Below are positions 45,992 to 56,142 of a DNA stretch of 64,000 nt, piece by piece. This DNA comes from Burkholderia arboris (lineage in GTDB: Bacteria; Pseudomonadota; Gammaproteobacteria; Burkholderiales; Burkholderiaceae): positions 1-64,000 of the forward strand of contig NZ_CABVPX010000001.1 in assembly GCF_902499125.1 (NCBI RefSeq), given 5' to 3'. The notes under the pieces were generated by a model. The model worked only from the letters and a program-made list of their open reading frames with translations, ran no database searches and was not told the DNA's origin. Made by a program: the position numbers and the translations under genes. Numbering within the stretch: the stretch's first letter is position 1; every line of letters starts with the position of its first letter.

Positions 45992-46870
45992 TCAGCTCCC
46001 GTACACGCGCTGCGCGGGCCGTGCATCGGCGAGCAGCTGCGCGACCGCCGGGCCGACCTCGGCCGCCGCCCAGCGCGCGCCGCGATCGACGCTCGGTCCC
46101 GTGCGCCAGCCTTCCGCGACCGCGATCATCCCGCCCGCGACCTCGAACACCTGGCCCGTCACGTCGGCCGACAGCGTGCTGCCGAGCCACACGACCAGCG
46201 GCGCGACGTTGGCCGGATCGAAATAGTCGAAGCCGCCGTCCTCGGGCTTCTTCATCATGTCGGCGAACACGCCTTCGGTCATCGACGTGCGCGCGGCCGG
46301 TGCGAGCGCATTCACGCGCACGCCGTAGCGCTGCAGCTCGGCCGCCTGCATCAGCGTGAGCGCGGCGATGCCGGCCTTCGCCGCGCCGTAGTTCGACTGA
46401 CCGATCGAGCCTTGCAGGCCGGCGCCCGAACTCGTGTTGACGATCCGCGCATCGACCGTGCGGCCCGCTTTCGCCGCATCGCGCCACACGCGCGCCAGCA
46501 CGCTCGACAGGCAGAAGTGGCCGCGCAGGTGCACGCGCATCACGTCGTCCCAGTCGGTTTCGGTCATGCTCGTGAACATCTTGTCGCGGCAGATGCCCGC
46601 GTTGTTGACGAGCACGTGCACGTCGCCGAACGCTTCGCGCGCCGCGTCGACGATCCGCTGCGCGGTGTCGGTCTGCGTGATGTCGTCCGAATTCGCGAGC
46701 GCGCGGCCGCCACGCCTGGCGATCTCGTCGCACACGGCCTGCGCGGCGTCGTGCCGGATGTCGTTGACGACGACCGCCGCGCCTTCGGCCGCGAATGCCA
46801 GCGCGTATTCGCGCCCGAGCCCGCCGCCCGCGCCGGTGATGATGACGGTGCGTCCGTTACAGATTCCCAT
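45992..46870 (-). CDS. SDR-family oxidoreductase (Rv3548c-like, 17-beta-HSD4-type)
   Basis: A 292-residue SDR with TGAGGGLG, VNNAGICRDKMF, NTSSGAGLQGSIGQSNY with YGAAK, and VRVNALAPAARTSMTE. From memory it matches mycobacterial Rv3548c over its length, including the VWLGS and VEGWRTGP-like tail. It resembles the dehydrogenase half of peroxisomal multifunctional enzyme type 2, so a 3-hydroxyacyl-CoA substrate is likely. It is 33 bases downstream of fadA6. Confidence 0.84.
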   Translation of the reverse strand: MGICNGRTVIITGAGGGLGREYALAFAAEGAAVVVNDIRHDAAQAVCDEIARRGGRALANSDDITQTDTAQRIVDAAREAFGDVHVLVNNAGICRDKMFTSMTETDWDDVMRVHLRGHFCLSSVLARVWRDAAKAGRTVDARIVNTSSGAGLQGSIGQSNYGAAKAGIAALTLMQAAELQRYGVRVNALAPAARTSMTEGVFADMMKKPEDGGFDYFDPANVAPLVVWLGSTLSADVTGQVFEVAGGMIAVAEGWRTGPSVDRGARWAAAEVGPAVAQLLADARPAQRVYGS

Positions 46871-46903
46871 GCTTGTGCCTCGTGGATCGTGAAAGTGACG
46901 CGC

Positions 46904-48051
<1,148 letters not shown>

Positions 48052-48055
<4 letters not shown>

Positions 48056-49122
48056 TGGTTGGATTCCTCGAGGTCGAAGGTCTGCGCGGGGCCGATCGGC
48101 AACGCGTCGCCGAGGATCGCGTCGGCCACGCGGGCCTTGTGGAACGCGCTGTCGCCCCAGCTTCCGGAGAGCGCCCAGATGCGCTTCATGAAGATCTGCA
48201 GGTCGAGTTCCCACGTGTAGCCGATCGCGCCGTGTACCTGCATCGAGTGGCGCGCGGCCAGTTGCGCGGCCGACGTCGCCGCAAGCTTCGCGTGCGACAC
48301 GAACACCGCGCGCTGCGGGTGATCGTCGGCGATCGCCTGCGCGGCGCGCGCGACCACCGGCCGCGCGAACTCGTAGCGGATCGCGACATCGGCAAGCAGG
48401 TGCTTGAGCGCCTGATACGAACCGATCGCCTTGCCGAACTGCTTGCGCTGCGCGCTGTAGTCGATCGCAACGTCGAGCACGCGCTGCGTGAGGCCGAGCA
48501 ACTGCGCGGCGACCGCGAACGCGCCGTGATCGAGCGCGCGGTTCAGCAGCGGTGCGGCATCGTCGGCCGACGCGATGCGGGTCACCGCCGACGGTTCCCA
48601 GTCGAGCGTGAACAGGCGCCGCGACGGGTCGACGCTGTCGACCGCCCGCCATGCGCACTGCGCGGGGTCGACGCGGTGCAGTTCGCCGCGGTGTTCGCAC
48701 AGCAGCGTGTTCGCAACGTGCACGTCGGCCGCGTACGGGTTCACCGGATGTACGAGCGCGACGCGCGCGCGCCCTTCGGCGATGTCGCGCAGCAGCGCGT
48801 CGCGCCAGTCGCTCGCGGGCAGCCGCGCCAGTACGCCGGCCGACACGAGCGCCGTGTCGAGCAGCGGCTCGGGGCTGCCGAAATATCCGTAGGCCTGCGC
48901 GAGCAGCGCCCATTCCACTTCCGTCAGGCCGAGGCCGCCCTGCACCTCGGGCACCGACACGGCGGTTAGCCCCTGCGACGCGAACAGCGCCCACAGGTCA
49001 TCCGAGCGCCCGGTCGGCGTCGCCCAGAGCTCGCGGATCAGCTCGGGCGTCATCTCGGTCATCAGCAGGCGCTTCACGCTGTCCGCGAGCGCTTCCTGGT
49101 CTTCATCGAATACGAAATCCAT
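48052..49122 (-). CDS. Acyl-CoA dehydrogenase (small-type subunit)
   Basis: A 356-residue acyl-CoA dehydrogenase beginning MDFVFDEDQEALADSVKRLL, with DYSAQRKQFGKAIGSYQALK and HGAIGYTWELDLQIFMKRI. Like the 44756-45988 protein it lacks the GTNEIQ segment and looks like the partner subunit of a mixed heterotetramer, here with the 49158-50327 protein 35 bases upstream. It would dehydrogenate a ring C/D-derived CoA thioester. Confidence 0.84.
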
Positions 49123-49157
49123 GGGATGTCCGTTCAGTGAGGGGGGCGCCGGCGCCG

Positions 49158-50327
49158 TTATGCGCGCGGCATGCCGAGCATCCGTTCGGCGACGATGTTG
49201 CGCTGGATCTCGTTGGTGCCCGCGTAGATCGTGCCGGCCTGCGCGAACAGGAAGCCGTCGAGCCAGTGGCCGAGCGTCGCGTGCTGCGCGGGCGTCTGCG
49301 GAACGACCTCGCCGTGCGCCCCGAGAATGTCGAGCGCGGTCTGGTGCATGCGCAGGTCGAGTTCCGACCAGAACACCTTGTTGGTGCTCGATTCCGCGCC
49401 GATATGGCCGCCCTTCAGCAGCCGGCTCGCGGTCGCATAGGTCGACAGCGCATAGGCCTGCGCATCCATCCAGGCCTGCACCACGCGCTCGCGCAGCGTC
49501 GGGTCGCGATCCGCGCTGTCGCGGTGCGCGAGATACAGGTCGCGCAGTGCCTGCGCGGTGCGCTGAAAGCGCGCGGGCGAACGCAGCATCAGCCCGCGCT
49601 CGAAGCCGGCCGTCGCCATCGCGACCTGCCAGCCCGCGCCTTCGGCCGCGAGCCGGTTCTCGACCGGCACGCGCACGTCGTCGAAGAAGATTTCCGCGAA
49701 ACCCGTCTGCCCGTTGAGCTGCCGGATCGGCCGCACCGTGATGCCCGGCGCGGACAGCGGCACCATCAGGAACGTGAGGCCATGGTGGCGCGACGATTCG
49801 GGATCGCTGCGGAACAGCCCGAACAGCCAGTCGGCCCACACAGCGCGGGTCGACCAGATCTTCTGGCCGTTCAGCACGTATTCGTCGCCGATACGGGCTG
49901 CGGTCGTGCGGATCGCGGCCATGTCCGAACCGGCATTCGGCTCCGACCAGCCTTGCGCCCACACGTGCTCGCCGGCCGCCATCGCGGGCAGGAAGCGCGC
50001 CTTCTGAGCGTCGGTGCCGAAATCCATCAGCGTCGGGCCGAGCAGGAAGATGCCGTTCTGGTTCACGCGCATCGGTGCGTCGGCACGCCAGTACTCTTCC
50101 TCGAAGATCAGCCACTCGATCAGGTCGCAGCCGCGCCCGCCCAGCTCGCGCGGCCACGTGACCATGCTCCAGCGGCCCGAGTGCAGCGTGCGCTCCCATT
50201 CGCGGTGCGCGGCGAAGCCTTCCTCGGTGTCGAAGCTCGGCAGCCGCTCGCGCGGCACGTGCGCGGCGAGCCATTCGCGGATTTCCGCGCGGAACGCCTG
50301 CTGTTGCGGCGTATAGGTCAGGTTCAT
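49158..50327 (-). CDS. Acyl-CoA dehydrogenase (large-type subunit)
   Basis: A 389-residue acyl-CoA dehydrogenase with WAQGWSEPNAGSDMAAIRT, LNGQTGFAEIFFDDVRVP and the C-terminal GTIYAGTNEIQRNI. Ala replaces the usual catalytic Glu before GTNEIQ, as in the 43563-44759 protein. It overlaps the EchA20-like gene by 4 bases and probably pairs with the 48052-49122 protein. ETF is the likely electron acceptor. Confidence 0.86.
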   Translation of the reverse strand: MNLTYTPQQQAFRAEIREWLAAHVPRERLPSFDTEEGFAAHREWERTLHSGRWSMVTWPRELGGRGCDLIEWLIFEEEYWRADAPMRVNQNGIFLLGPTLMDFGTDAQKARFLPAMAAGEHVWAQGWSEPNAGSDMAAIRTTAARIGDEYVLNGQKIWSTRAVWADWLFGLFRSDPESSRHHGLTFLMVPLSAPGITVRPIRQLNGQTGFAEIFFDDVRVPVENRLAAEGAGWQVAMATAGFERGLMLRSPARFQRTAQALRDLYLAHRDSADRDPTLRERVVQAWMDAQAYALSTYATASRLLKGGHIGAESSTNKVFWSELDLRMHQTALDILGAHGEVVPQTPAQHATLGHWLDGFLFAQAGTIYAGTNEIQRNIVAERMLGMPRA

Positions 50328-51133
50328 GCGCGTGCCTCCCCGGCGGTTGCCTGCGCGTCGAAACGCGCATCGCGCTTCTCGACGAACGCGGCGCGCGCTT
50401 CCGTCGAGTCGTTCGTCATGTACGCCTGCAGCGTGAAGCCCTGCTCCCAGCGGTACTTGTCCTCGAGATTTCCGTCCTCGACGCCGTTCAGCGCCTCCTT
50501 CGCGAGCCGCACCATCGCCGGGCTCTTCTCGGCGATCTTGCGGGCGATCGCGAGCGCCGCGTCGCGCAGCGTGTCGCGCGTGACGACCTGCTCGACCGCG
50601 CCGAGCCGGTACGCTTCGGCCGCGTCGATCATGTCGCCGGTGAAGTACATCGCGCGGACCTTCTGCACGCCGAACAGCCGCTGCAGGTGCGCGCCGCCGC
50701 CCATTGCGCCACGGTCAATCTCCGGCACGCCGAAGCGCGCGCAATCGGCCGCGACGACGATGTCCGCCGCGCCGCAGATGCCGATCCCGCCGCCGAGCAC
50801 GAAGCCGTGCACGGCGGCGATCACCGGCTTCGGGTTGCGGTGCACCGCGCGGAACGTCTCGTAGTTGCCCGCGTTGACCGACACGATCCGTTCCGGATGC
50901 GCGGCCAGCTCCTTGATGTCGACGCCCGCGCAGAAGCCCCGGCCCTCGCCGCGCACGACGATCACACGCACGTCGTCGTCCGCGCCGAGCGCGTCGAGCG
51001 CACGCGAGAGCGCATGCCAGCCCTGCGCGTCGAGCGCGTTCACGGGCGGCTGGGCGATCACCAGTTCGGCGATGCCGTCTGCGCGATCGATCCGGAACGG
51101 CATCGCGCCGGCCGGTTGATTGGATGCTGTCAT
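50324..51133 (-). CDS. echA20: EchA20-type ring D hydrolase (crotonase family)
   Basis: A 269-residue crotonase-fold protein with the oxyanion-hole segments GFCAGVDIKEL and LGGGIGICGAADIV. From memory it follows mycobacterial EchA20 (Rv3550): PPVNA, GVDIKE, FGVPEIDRGAMGGGAHL, AKEALN and RWEQGFT. EchA20 opens ring D of HIEC-CoA to give COCHEA-CoA, the substrate of IpdAB. Two near ATGs exist. The one at 51133 is preferred because GGAGG is eight bases upstream, while the ATG at 51139 would be only two bases away. Confidence 0.83.
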   Translation of the reverse strand: MTASNQPAGAMPFRIDRADGIAELVIAQPPVNALDAQGWHALSRALDALGADDDVRVIVVRGEGRGFCAGVDIKELAAHPERIVSVNAGNYETFRAVHRNPKPVIAAVHGFVLGGGIGICGAADIVVAADCARFGVPEIDRGAMGGGAHLQRLFGVQKVRAMYFTGDMIDAAEAYRLGAVEQVVTRDTLRDAALAIARKIAEKSPAMVRLAKEALNGVEDGNLEDKYRWEQGFTLQAYMTNDSTEARAAFVEKRDARFDAQATAGEARA

Positions 51134-51158
51134 CTCCATTGCCTCCCTGTGATGTGTG

Positions 51159-52259
51159 TCATGCGGCCTGCGCCGCTGCCGCGCCGCGCAACGCGGCCAG
51201 CGCATCGATCCGCTCGCAGGCTTCCGTGACGATCCGCGCGATCAGCGCGTCGCACGACTCGATCGCACCGATCATCGCGGCCGCCTGGCCGCTCGGCAGC
51301 ACGCCTTCATCCGGGCGGCCCTCGACGATCGCGCGCTGGATCAGGAACGGCGCGTTCGCGGCCATCAGCGTCTGGCTCGCCGTGTAGTCATGCGAGCGCA
51401 GCGCCTTGATCGCGAGGCCGAGCATGTCGCCCGTGCTCAGCCCGTTCTGGCGCCGCCATGCCTCGGCGGTCTTCAACGCGAACCACGTGCGGCGCAGCGG
51501 GCCGAAGCGTTCGAGTTTCAGCAGATACGGGTTGTCGATCATTCGTTGCGGCAGCCCGTCGAGCGCGTCCGACACGCGGATGCGCGCCGGGTCGCCGACC
51601 GCGACGTAGCGGTCGAGCGTCTCGCGCGGCACCGGCGATTCGGCGCTCATCAGGAAGCGCGTGCCCATCGCGATGCCGGCCGCGCCGTACGCAAGCGCGG
51701 CAGCCAGTCCGCGCCCGTCGAAGAACCCGCCGGCCGCGACGACCGGCACGCGCACCGCATCGAGCACCTTCGGCAGCAGCAGCGTGGTCGGCACCGAGCC
51801 CGTGTGGCCGCCGCCTTCCGCACCCTGCACCGTCACGATGTCCGCGCCGAGTTCGACGGCCTTCGCCGCATGCTTCGGCGCGCCGACGGTCGGCATGCAG
51901 ACGATGCCGGCGTCCTTGAAGCGGCGGATCGTCTTCGCATCGGGCCCGCGGCCGTAGCTGACCGCGCGCAGCCGGTGCTTGATCGCGAGATCGACCACCT
52001 GTGCGGCGTTCTTCTGGAACATGTGGAAATTGATACCGAACGGCTTGTCGGTCAGCGACTTCACCTTCAGGATCTCGGCCTCGACCTGCTCCGGCTCGAT
52101 CGTCGCGCCCGCGAGGAAGCCGAAACCGCCGGCGTTCGCGGTCGCCGCGACGAGCCGCGCGTCGGCCACCCAGCCCATCGCGGTCTGCACGATCGGGTAA
52201 CGGCAGCCGAGCAGGTCGCACAGCGGCGTATGCAGCGGGCTCTGAAGCGTCGTGCTCAT
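51159..52259 (-). CDS. ipdC: IpdC-type flavin-dependent reductase (nitronate-monooxygenase fold)
   Basis: A 366-residue FMN TIM-barrel protein of the nitronate-monooxygenase/2-nitropropane-dioxygenase family: GCRYPIVQTAMGWVADARLV, GGFGFLAGAT, VQGAEGGGHTG (FMN phosphate), PVVAAGGFFDGRGLAAAL, GIAMGTRFLMSAE. In mycobacteria IpdC stands next to IpdAB and acts in ring C/D breakdown of HIP-CoA. Here it lies between two crotonase genes in the same cluster. The start overlaps the upstream crotonase stop by 4 bases. Confidence 0.86.
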   Translation of the reverse strand: MSTTLQSPLHTPLCDLLGCRYPIVQTAMGWVADARLVAATANAGGFGFLAGATIEPEQVEAEILKVKSLTDKPFGINFHMFQKNAAQVVDLAIKHRLRAVSYGRGPDAKTIRRFKDAGIVCMPTVGAPKHAAKAVELGADIVTVQGAEGGGHTGSVPTTLLLPKVLDAVRVPVVAAGGFFDGRGLAAALAYGAAGIAMGTRFLMSAESPVPRETLDRYVAVGDPARIRVSDALDGLPQRMIDNPYLLKLERFGPLRRTWFALKTAEAWRRQNGLSTGDMLGLAIKALRSHDYTASQTLMAANAPFLIQRAIVEGRPDEGVLPSGQAAAMIGAIESCDALIARIVTEACERIDALAALRGAAAAQAA

Positions 52260-53176
52260 GCGGCGGCTCCGTTGACGGCAACCGGGGCCGCCGCGTCGCC
52301 GCGATCCGCGCCGTTCGGCTGGCGCTGCGAGCTGGCCATGCTGCGCGCGTCGTAGCCGCCGAGACGATCGCCACTGACGAGTTCGTTGTGCGCATGCGCG
52401 AAGTGATGCCACGCGAACGCCGCATCCATTGCCGCGCGCTTGCCTTGCAGTTCCTCGACGTGGTTCAGCGCCTGCTTGGTGAGCGTGAGCCCGAGGCGCG
52501 GCATCGTCGCGATCTTCGCGGCGATCGCGTAGGTCGCGTCGCGCAGCCGCTCGCGCGGCACCACGCGGTTGACCATCCCCATCTGGTACGCGCGCTCGGC
52601 CGGCATCCGCTCGCCGAGGAACAGGAATTCCTTCGCGATGCGCGGGTTCAGCTCGTAGGCATGCGCGAAATACTCGACGCCCGGAATCCCCATCCGCACG
52701 ACCGGATCCGCGAAGAACGCATCCTCCGACGCGACGATCAGGTCACACACCCACGCGAGCATCAGCCCGCCCGCGATGCATGCGCCCTGCACCATCGCGA
52801 TCGTCGGCTTCGGCAGGTCGCGCCAGCGCCGGCACATCCCGAGGTATACCTCCTGCTCGCGTGCATACAGGAATTCGCCGCCTTCCTTGTCGACGTGGTC
52901 GTACCACAGCGACGCGCGATCGAACGATTCGTGGATGTCGCGGCCCGGCGTGCCGATATCGTGGCCCGCCGAGAAATGCTTGCCGGCGCCCGCGAGCACG
53001 ATGGCCTTCACTGCGTCGTCGTGCGCCGCGCACCGGAACGCCGCGTCGAGCGCATACGTCATCTTCGAGTTCTGCGCGTTGTGATACTCGGGGCGGTTCA
53101 TCGTGATCGTCGCGATGCCGTCCTCGACCGCGTAGTCGACGACACCGTCGCCGAACGTCATCTGGGTCGCTTCCAT
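52256..53176 (-). CDS. Enoyl-CoA hydratase/isomerase family protein
   Basis: A 306-residue crotonase with AGAGKHFSAGHDIGTPG and GACIAGGLMLAWVCDLIVAS as the oxyanion-hole elements, and an extra loop (EREFLYAREQEVY-like) and long tail (SSQRQPNGADRGDAA). It is not EchA20; the EchA20-like gene is two genes downstream. It sits directly after ipdB, so hydration in ring C/D beta-oxidation is likely. Start at ATG 53176; an ATG at 53188 overlapping the ipdB stop is an alternative. Confidence 0.82.
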   Translation of the reverse strand: MEATQMTFGDGVVDYAVEDGIATITMNRPEYHNAQNSKMTYALDAAFRCAAHDDAVKAIVLAGAGKHFSAGHDIGTPGRDIHESFDRASLWYDHVDKEGGEFLYAREQEVYLGMCRRWRDLPKPTIAMVQGACIAGGLMLAWVCDLIVASEDAFFADPVVRMGIPGVEYFAHAYELNPRIAKEFLFLGERMPAERAYQMGMVNRVVPRERLRDATYAIAAKIATMPRLGLTLTKQALNHVEELQGKRAAMDAAFAWHHFAHAHNELVSGDRLGGYDARSMASSQRQPNGADRGDAAAPVAVNGAAA

Positions 53177-53184
53177 GTCGGATC

Positions 53185-53982
53185 TCATCCCCGGCGCGGC
53201 GCCGGATTGTTGCGCACGATCGTCGCGCGCAGGTTGTGCGGATCGAGCGCGCGCACGATGCGCAGGTCCTCCGCGTTCGGCGGCGCCGTCGTGCCGATCT
53301 CGGGTGCGGCGATCAACGGGAAGCCCGTTGCGTCCTGCACTTCGTCGAAGCTCACGCCGGGGTGCAGCGAACGCACGCGGATCGCATGGTCGGGGCCGCC
53401 GAAATCCATCACGCACAGGTCGGTGACGATGCTGCGCAGGTCGACGAAGGTCTTCATCCCCGGCATCCGGCGCGCCGGGTTGTAGCCGACCGTGCACACC
53501 ATGTCGACTTCGCCGTCGACGAACGTGCGCTTGCCGTGGCCGCTGACGAAGAACGAGTTCGCGTGGTTCGTCGTATTGCCGGGGAAGCCGCGTGCGCCGA
53601 GCAGCTGGGTTTTCGGGCGGTCGTAGTCGTCGCCGAGCCACGAGATGTTGGCCTGGCCGAAACGGTCGATCTGCGTCGGCATCACGAGCGCATGGCGGCG
53701 GCCGTGCCACAGGCAGTCGAACACGCGCTCGTAGGTCATCCAGCCGCTCGCCTTCACGCGATAGCCGTCGGGGCGCGGGCCGAGCGGCACCGGCTCCTCG
53801 ACGAGATACGCTTCGCCGTCGGTCAGCATCAGCCCGCTGTTGTACGCGAGCCGCGCGAGGCCGGCCGCGAGCCGCGGGCCCGTGCCGATGCCGGTCGCCA
53901 GCACTTCGCCGTCGTCGCGCCAGAGTCGCGCGGACGCGACGATCATCAGTTCCGCGAGGGAATGGTCGAGAGATTCGCTCAC
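53185..53982 (-). CDS. ipdB: IpdB-type COCHEA-CoA hydrolase beta subunit (CoA-transferase fold)
   Basis: A 265-residue family I CoA-transferase-like subunit (VASARLWRDDGEVLATGIGT, GPRLAAGLARLAYNSGLMLT, PTQIDRFGQANISWLGDDYD, FVSGHGKRTFVDGEVDM). In actinobacteria IpdA and IpdB form a complex that is not a transferase but hydrolyses ring C of COCHEA-CoA. The adjacent ipdA, echA20-like and ipdC genes make this the natural assignment. It is 10 bases after ipdA. Confidence 0.88.
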   Translation of the reverse strand: MSESLDHSLAELMIVASARLWRDDGEVLATGIGTGPRLAAGLARLAYNSGLMLTDGEAYLVEEPVPLGPRPDGYRVKASGWMTYERVFDCLWHGRRHALVMPTQIDRFGQANISWLGDDYDRPKTQLLGARGFPGNTTNHANSFFVSGHGKRTFVDGEVDMVCTVGYNPARRMPGMKTFVDLRSIVTDLCVMDFGGPDHAIRVRSLHPGVSFDEVQDATGFPLIAAPEIGTTAPPNAEDLRIVRALDPHNLRATIVRNNPAPRRG

Positions 53983-53992
53983 AGGCGCTCCT

Positions 53993-54886
53993 TTACAGAA
54001 TCGGCAACGGCAGCGTCGTCACGTGCGACAGCCCGCCGACGCCTTCGAGGTACTGGCGTTCGTCCTGGCCGACCACGTCGCGCAGGTACGCCGCCGTTTT
54101 CGCATCGTCTTCCGCGCTGGCGCAGTACGCGCGCAGGTGCGGCAGGTCCCAGCCGTAGGCCGGCCCGCACGACGTCGGGTGCGCGCCGCCCGGCGCGTGC
54201 ACGACGCCGTTGACGAGCGAGCGCTCGAACGGGTTGCGTTTGGCGGCATCGAGGTCTTCGCTCGCAAGCGATGCGTCGACCGTTTCCGACGACACGTAGC
54301 AGCGCTGCGCGGCGCGCGCCATCCACGCATCGAAGAACGGATCGGGGCCGTCGATGCGCGTGTTGCCCATCCGGTCGGCCGCATTCACGTGCAGCAGCGC
54401 GACGTCGAGTTCGATCGCCGGCATCGCGAGCAGCGTCTCGCCGTCGTCGTACGGCGATTGCACCGTGCGCAATTGCGGCGCGTGATCGAGCAGCGCGGTG
54501 CCGAGCCCGGCGCGCGTCGGCAGGAACGGCAGGCGCGCGGCCGCCGCGCGCAGGCCGAGCTGCAACATCCCTTCGTCGAGTTCGAGCACGTCGATACGGC
54601 CCTGTTCGCGGGCGCGGCGGAAATGCGGCTCGAGCGGGATCACGTCGAGCGACACGAAGCCGAACACCGCCTTGCGCACCTTGCCGGCCGCGCACAGCAG
54701 GCCGACATCGGCGCCGCCGTACGCAACGATCGTCAGGTCCTTCAGGTTCGAGCGCGCGATTTCGCGCACCAGCGCCATCGGCTTGCGCCGCGGCCCCCAT
54801 CCGCCGATGCCGATCGTCATGCCGTCGGCGAGTTGCGCGACCACGTCGCGCGCGGACATCGTCTTGTCGAGAGGTTTCATCGTCAT
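53993..54886 (-). CDS. ipdA: IpdA-type COCHEA-CoA hydrolase alpha subunit (CoA-transferase fold)
   Basis: A 297-residue alpha subunit. The glycine-rich segment GMTIGIGGWGPRRKPMALVR is near residues 22-41, followed by DLTIVAYGGADVGLLCAAGK, RLPFLPTRAGLGTALL and VHAPGGAHPTSCGPAYGWD. From memory these follow mycobacterial IpdA. With IpdB it opens the last steroid ring (ring C) by hydrolysing COCHEA-CoA to MOODA-CoA. A second ATG two codons in is possible. Confidence 0.88.
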   Translation of the reverse strand: MTMKPLDKTMSARDVVAQLADGMTIGIGGWGPRRKPMALVREIARSNLKDLTIVAYGGADVGLLCAAGKVRKAVFGFVSLDVIPLEPHFRRAREQGRIDVLELDEGMLQLGLRAAAARLPFLPTRAGLGTALLDHAPQLRTVQSPYDDGETLLAMPAIELDVALLHVNAADRMGNTRIDGPDPFFDAWMARAAQRCYVSSETVDASLASEDLDAAKRNPFERSLVNGVVHAPGGAHPTSCGPAYGWDLPHLRAYCASAEDDAKTAAYLRDVVGQDERQYLEGVGGLSHVTTLPLPIL

Positions 54887-54895
54887 CGTGCTGGC

Positions 54896-55792
54896 TTACC
54901 GGTATCCGATGCTGAAATCGTGGCCCCACTGGCTCACCTTGGTGGCCTCGAACACCGCGTGCTTCGACCAGTCGACCGTGAGGCCGCCGAAGCCGTATTC
55001 GAGATCGAAGCCGCCGGGGGTCTTCATGTAGAAAGAGATCATCTGGTCGTTGCAGTGGCGGCCGAGCGTCGCGGACATCTTCACGTCGTGCGCGGCGACG
55101 CGATCCAGCGCGCGGCCCACTTCGTCCATCGAGTCGACTTCGGTCATCACGTGCACGCAACCCGACGGCACGGCCATCTCGAACAGCGCGAGGCTGTGAT
55201 GGCGCGCGTTGCGGCAGTGCATGAAATGGATGCGCTTTTCCGGTTCGGCCGGATCGGGCGTGAACTTCACGCGGTAGATGTCGGACAGCTCGAAGCCGAG
55301 CACGCCGCGCACGAACGCGTCGGTCGCATCGAACTGCGGTGCGGGCAGCACCGCGTGGCCGAGCCCCATGTCGCCGGTGACGAACCGTGCGACGCCCAGC
55401 GGCGACACGAAGCGGCGGAAGTCGCAGCGCGCGCCCCAGTACAGCTCGTGGCGGTTGCCGGACGGGTCGCTACACCACGCCATCGCCTGCACGCGGCGCA
55501 GCGCGGCTTCGTCGCGCGTCGCGCGCACCGGCTCGACGCCCGCGCGCTGCAGTGCCGCCAGCGCGGCGTCGAATGCGGCGCCGTCGGGCAATTCCCAGCC
55601 CGACGCGAAATAGCGGTCGGTCGCGCCGGGGACGATCACGTAGCGGAAATCACGCTCGTCCATCTTCAGGTACAACGCGCCGTCGGGCGCATCGAGCGCC
55701 TGCATGCCCAGCACGTCTTCCGCGTAGCGGCGCCACGCATCGACGCGCGTCGCCTCGACGACGACGTAGCCAAGCGCACGGACATCGATCAT
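54896..55792 (-). CDS. hsaC: 3,4-DHSA extradiol dioxygenase (HsaC/TesB type)
   Basis: A 298-residue two-domain type I extradiol dioxygenase. Iron ligands fit His146 (MGLGHAVL), His198/199 (RHHSLAL) and Glu265 (FDLEYG). From memory the sequence follows HsaC/TesB closely (VRALGYVVVEATRVDAWRRY, KMSATLGRHCNDQMISFYMK, TKVSQWGHDFSIG). The enzyme opens ring A of 3,4-DHSA; the product goes to TesD. It is the first gene of the main array and has a good GGAGGAGG site. Confidence 0.88.
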   Translation of the reverse strand: MIDVRALGYVVVEATRVDAWRRYAEDVLGMQALDAPDGALYLKMDERDFRYVIVPGATDRYFASGWELPDGAAFDAALAALQRAGVEPVRATRDEAALRRVQAMAWCSDPSGNRHELYWGARCDFRRFVSPLGVARFVTGDMGLGHAVLPAPQFDATDAFVRGVLGFELSDIYRVKFTPDPAEPEKRIHFMHCRNARHHSLALFEMAVPSGCVHVMTEVDSMDEVGRALDRVAAHDVKMSATLGRHCNDQMISFYMKTPGGFDLEYGFGGLTVDWSKHAVFEATKVSQWGHDFSIGYR

Positions 55793-56142
55793 GTCGGCCT
55801 CCTCCTGGTTCAGAATCCGTTGTTCGTGTAAGGATTCTGGCCGGTCGGGGGTGGCGTTACATCGTCTGTTGGGACGAGAGAAGCGGCGGGAAAAAGCCGG
55901 GGTGGCGGCGCGAACGGTGTGCCGGACGGGGATCCGGTGGCAGGGTGCGGCGCGAGCGGCTGCCGCGAGGTCGTACGGTCCGGGCATCGGCCGGATTGCG
56001 TCCCGGAAGACGATCGCGCCCTTGTTCCCAATGCGAACGAACGGGCTGCCCCCGCCGGCGCGGCCTTGTCGCGGCTGCCGGGCCGGAGAATTCACCGCAG
56101 GCACTTTTGTTAAACTTCGCCGTCCAACCGCCTCTTTCACCG
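55793..56142. other. Divergent intergenic region: steroid operon promoter and acyltransferase leader
   Basis: 350 bases without a supported gene. The first 50 bases hold the hsaC ribosome-binding site and an inverted repeat (55811-55839). The promoter of the minus-strand steroid array must lie here, but no clear -35/-10 pair stands out. The acyltransferase promoter (plus strand) is also not obvious. Confidence 0.6.
55811..55839. promoter_or_regulatory. Candidate operator of the main steroid operon
   Basis: A perfect 8-base inverted repeat, CAGAATCC (55811-55818) and GGATTCTG (55832-55839), separated by 13 bases, lies 18 to 47 bases before the hsaC start. It is AT-richer than the surrounding sequence. 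A repressor site for the operon is inferred; the regulator is not identified in the window. Confidence 0.55.
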
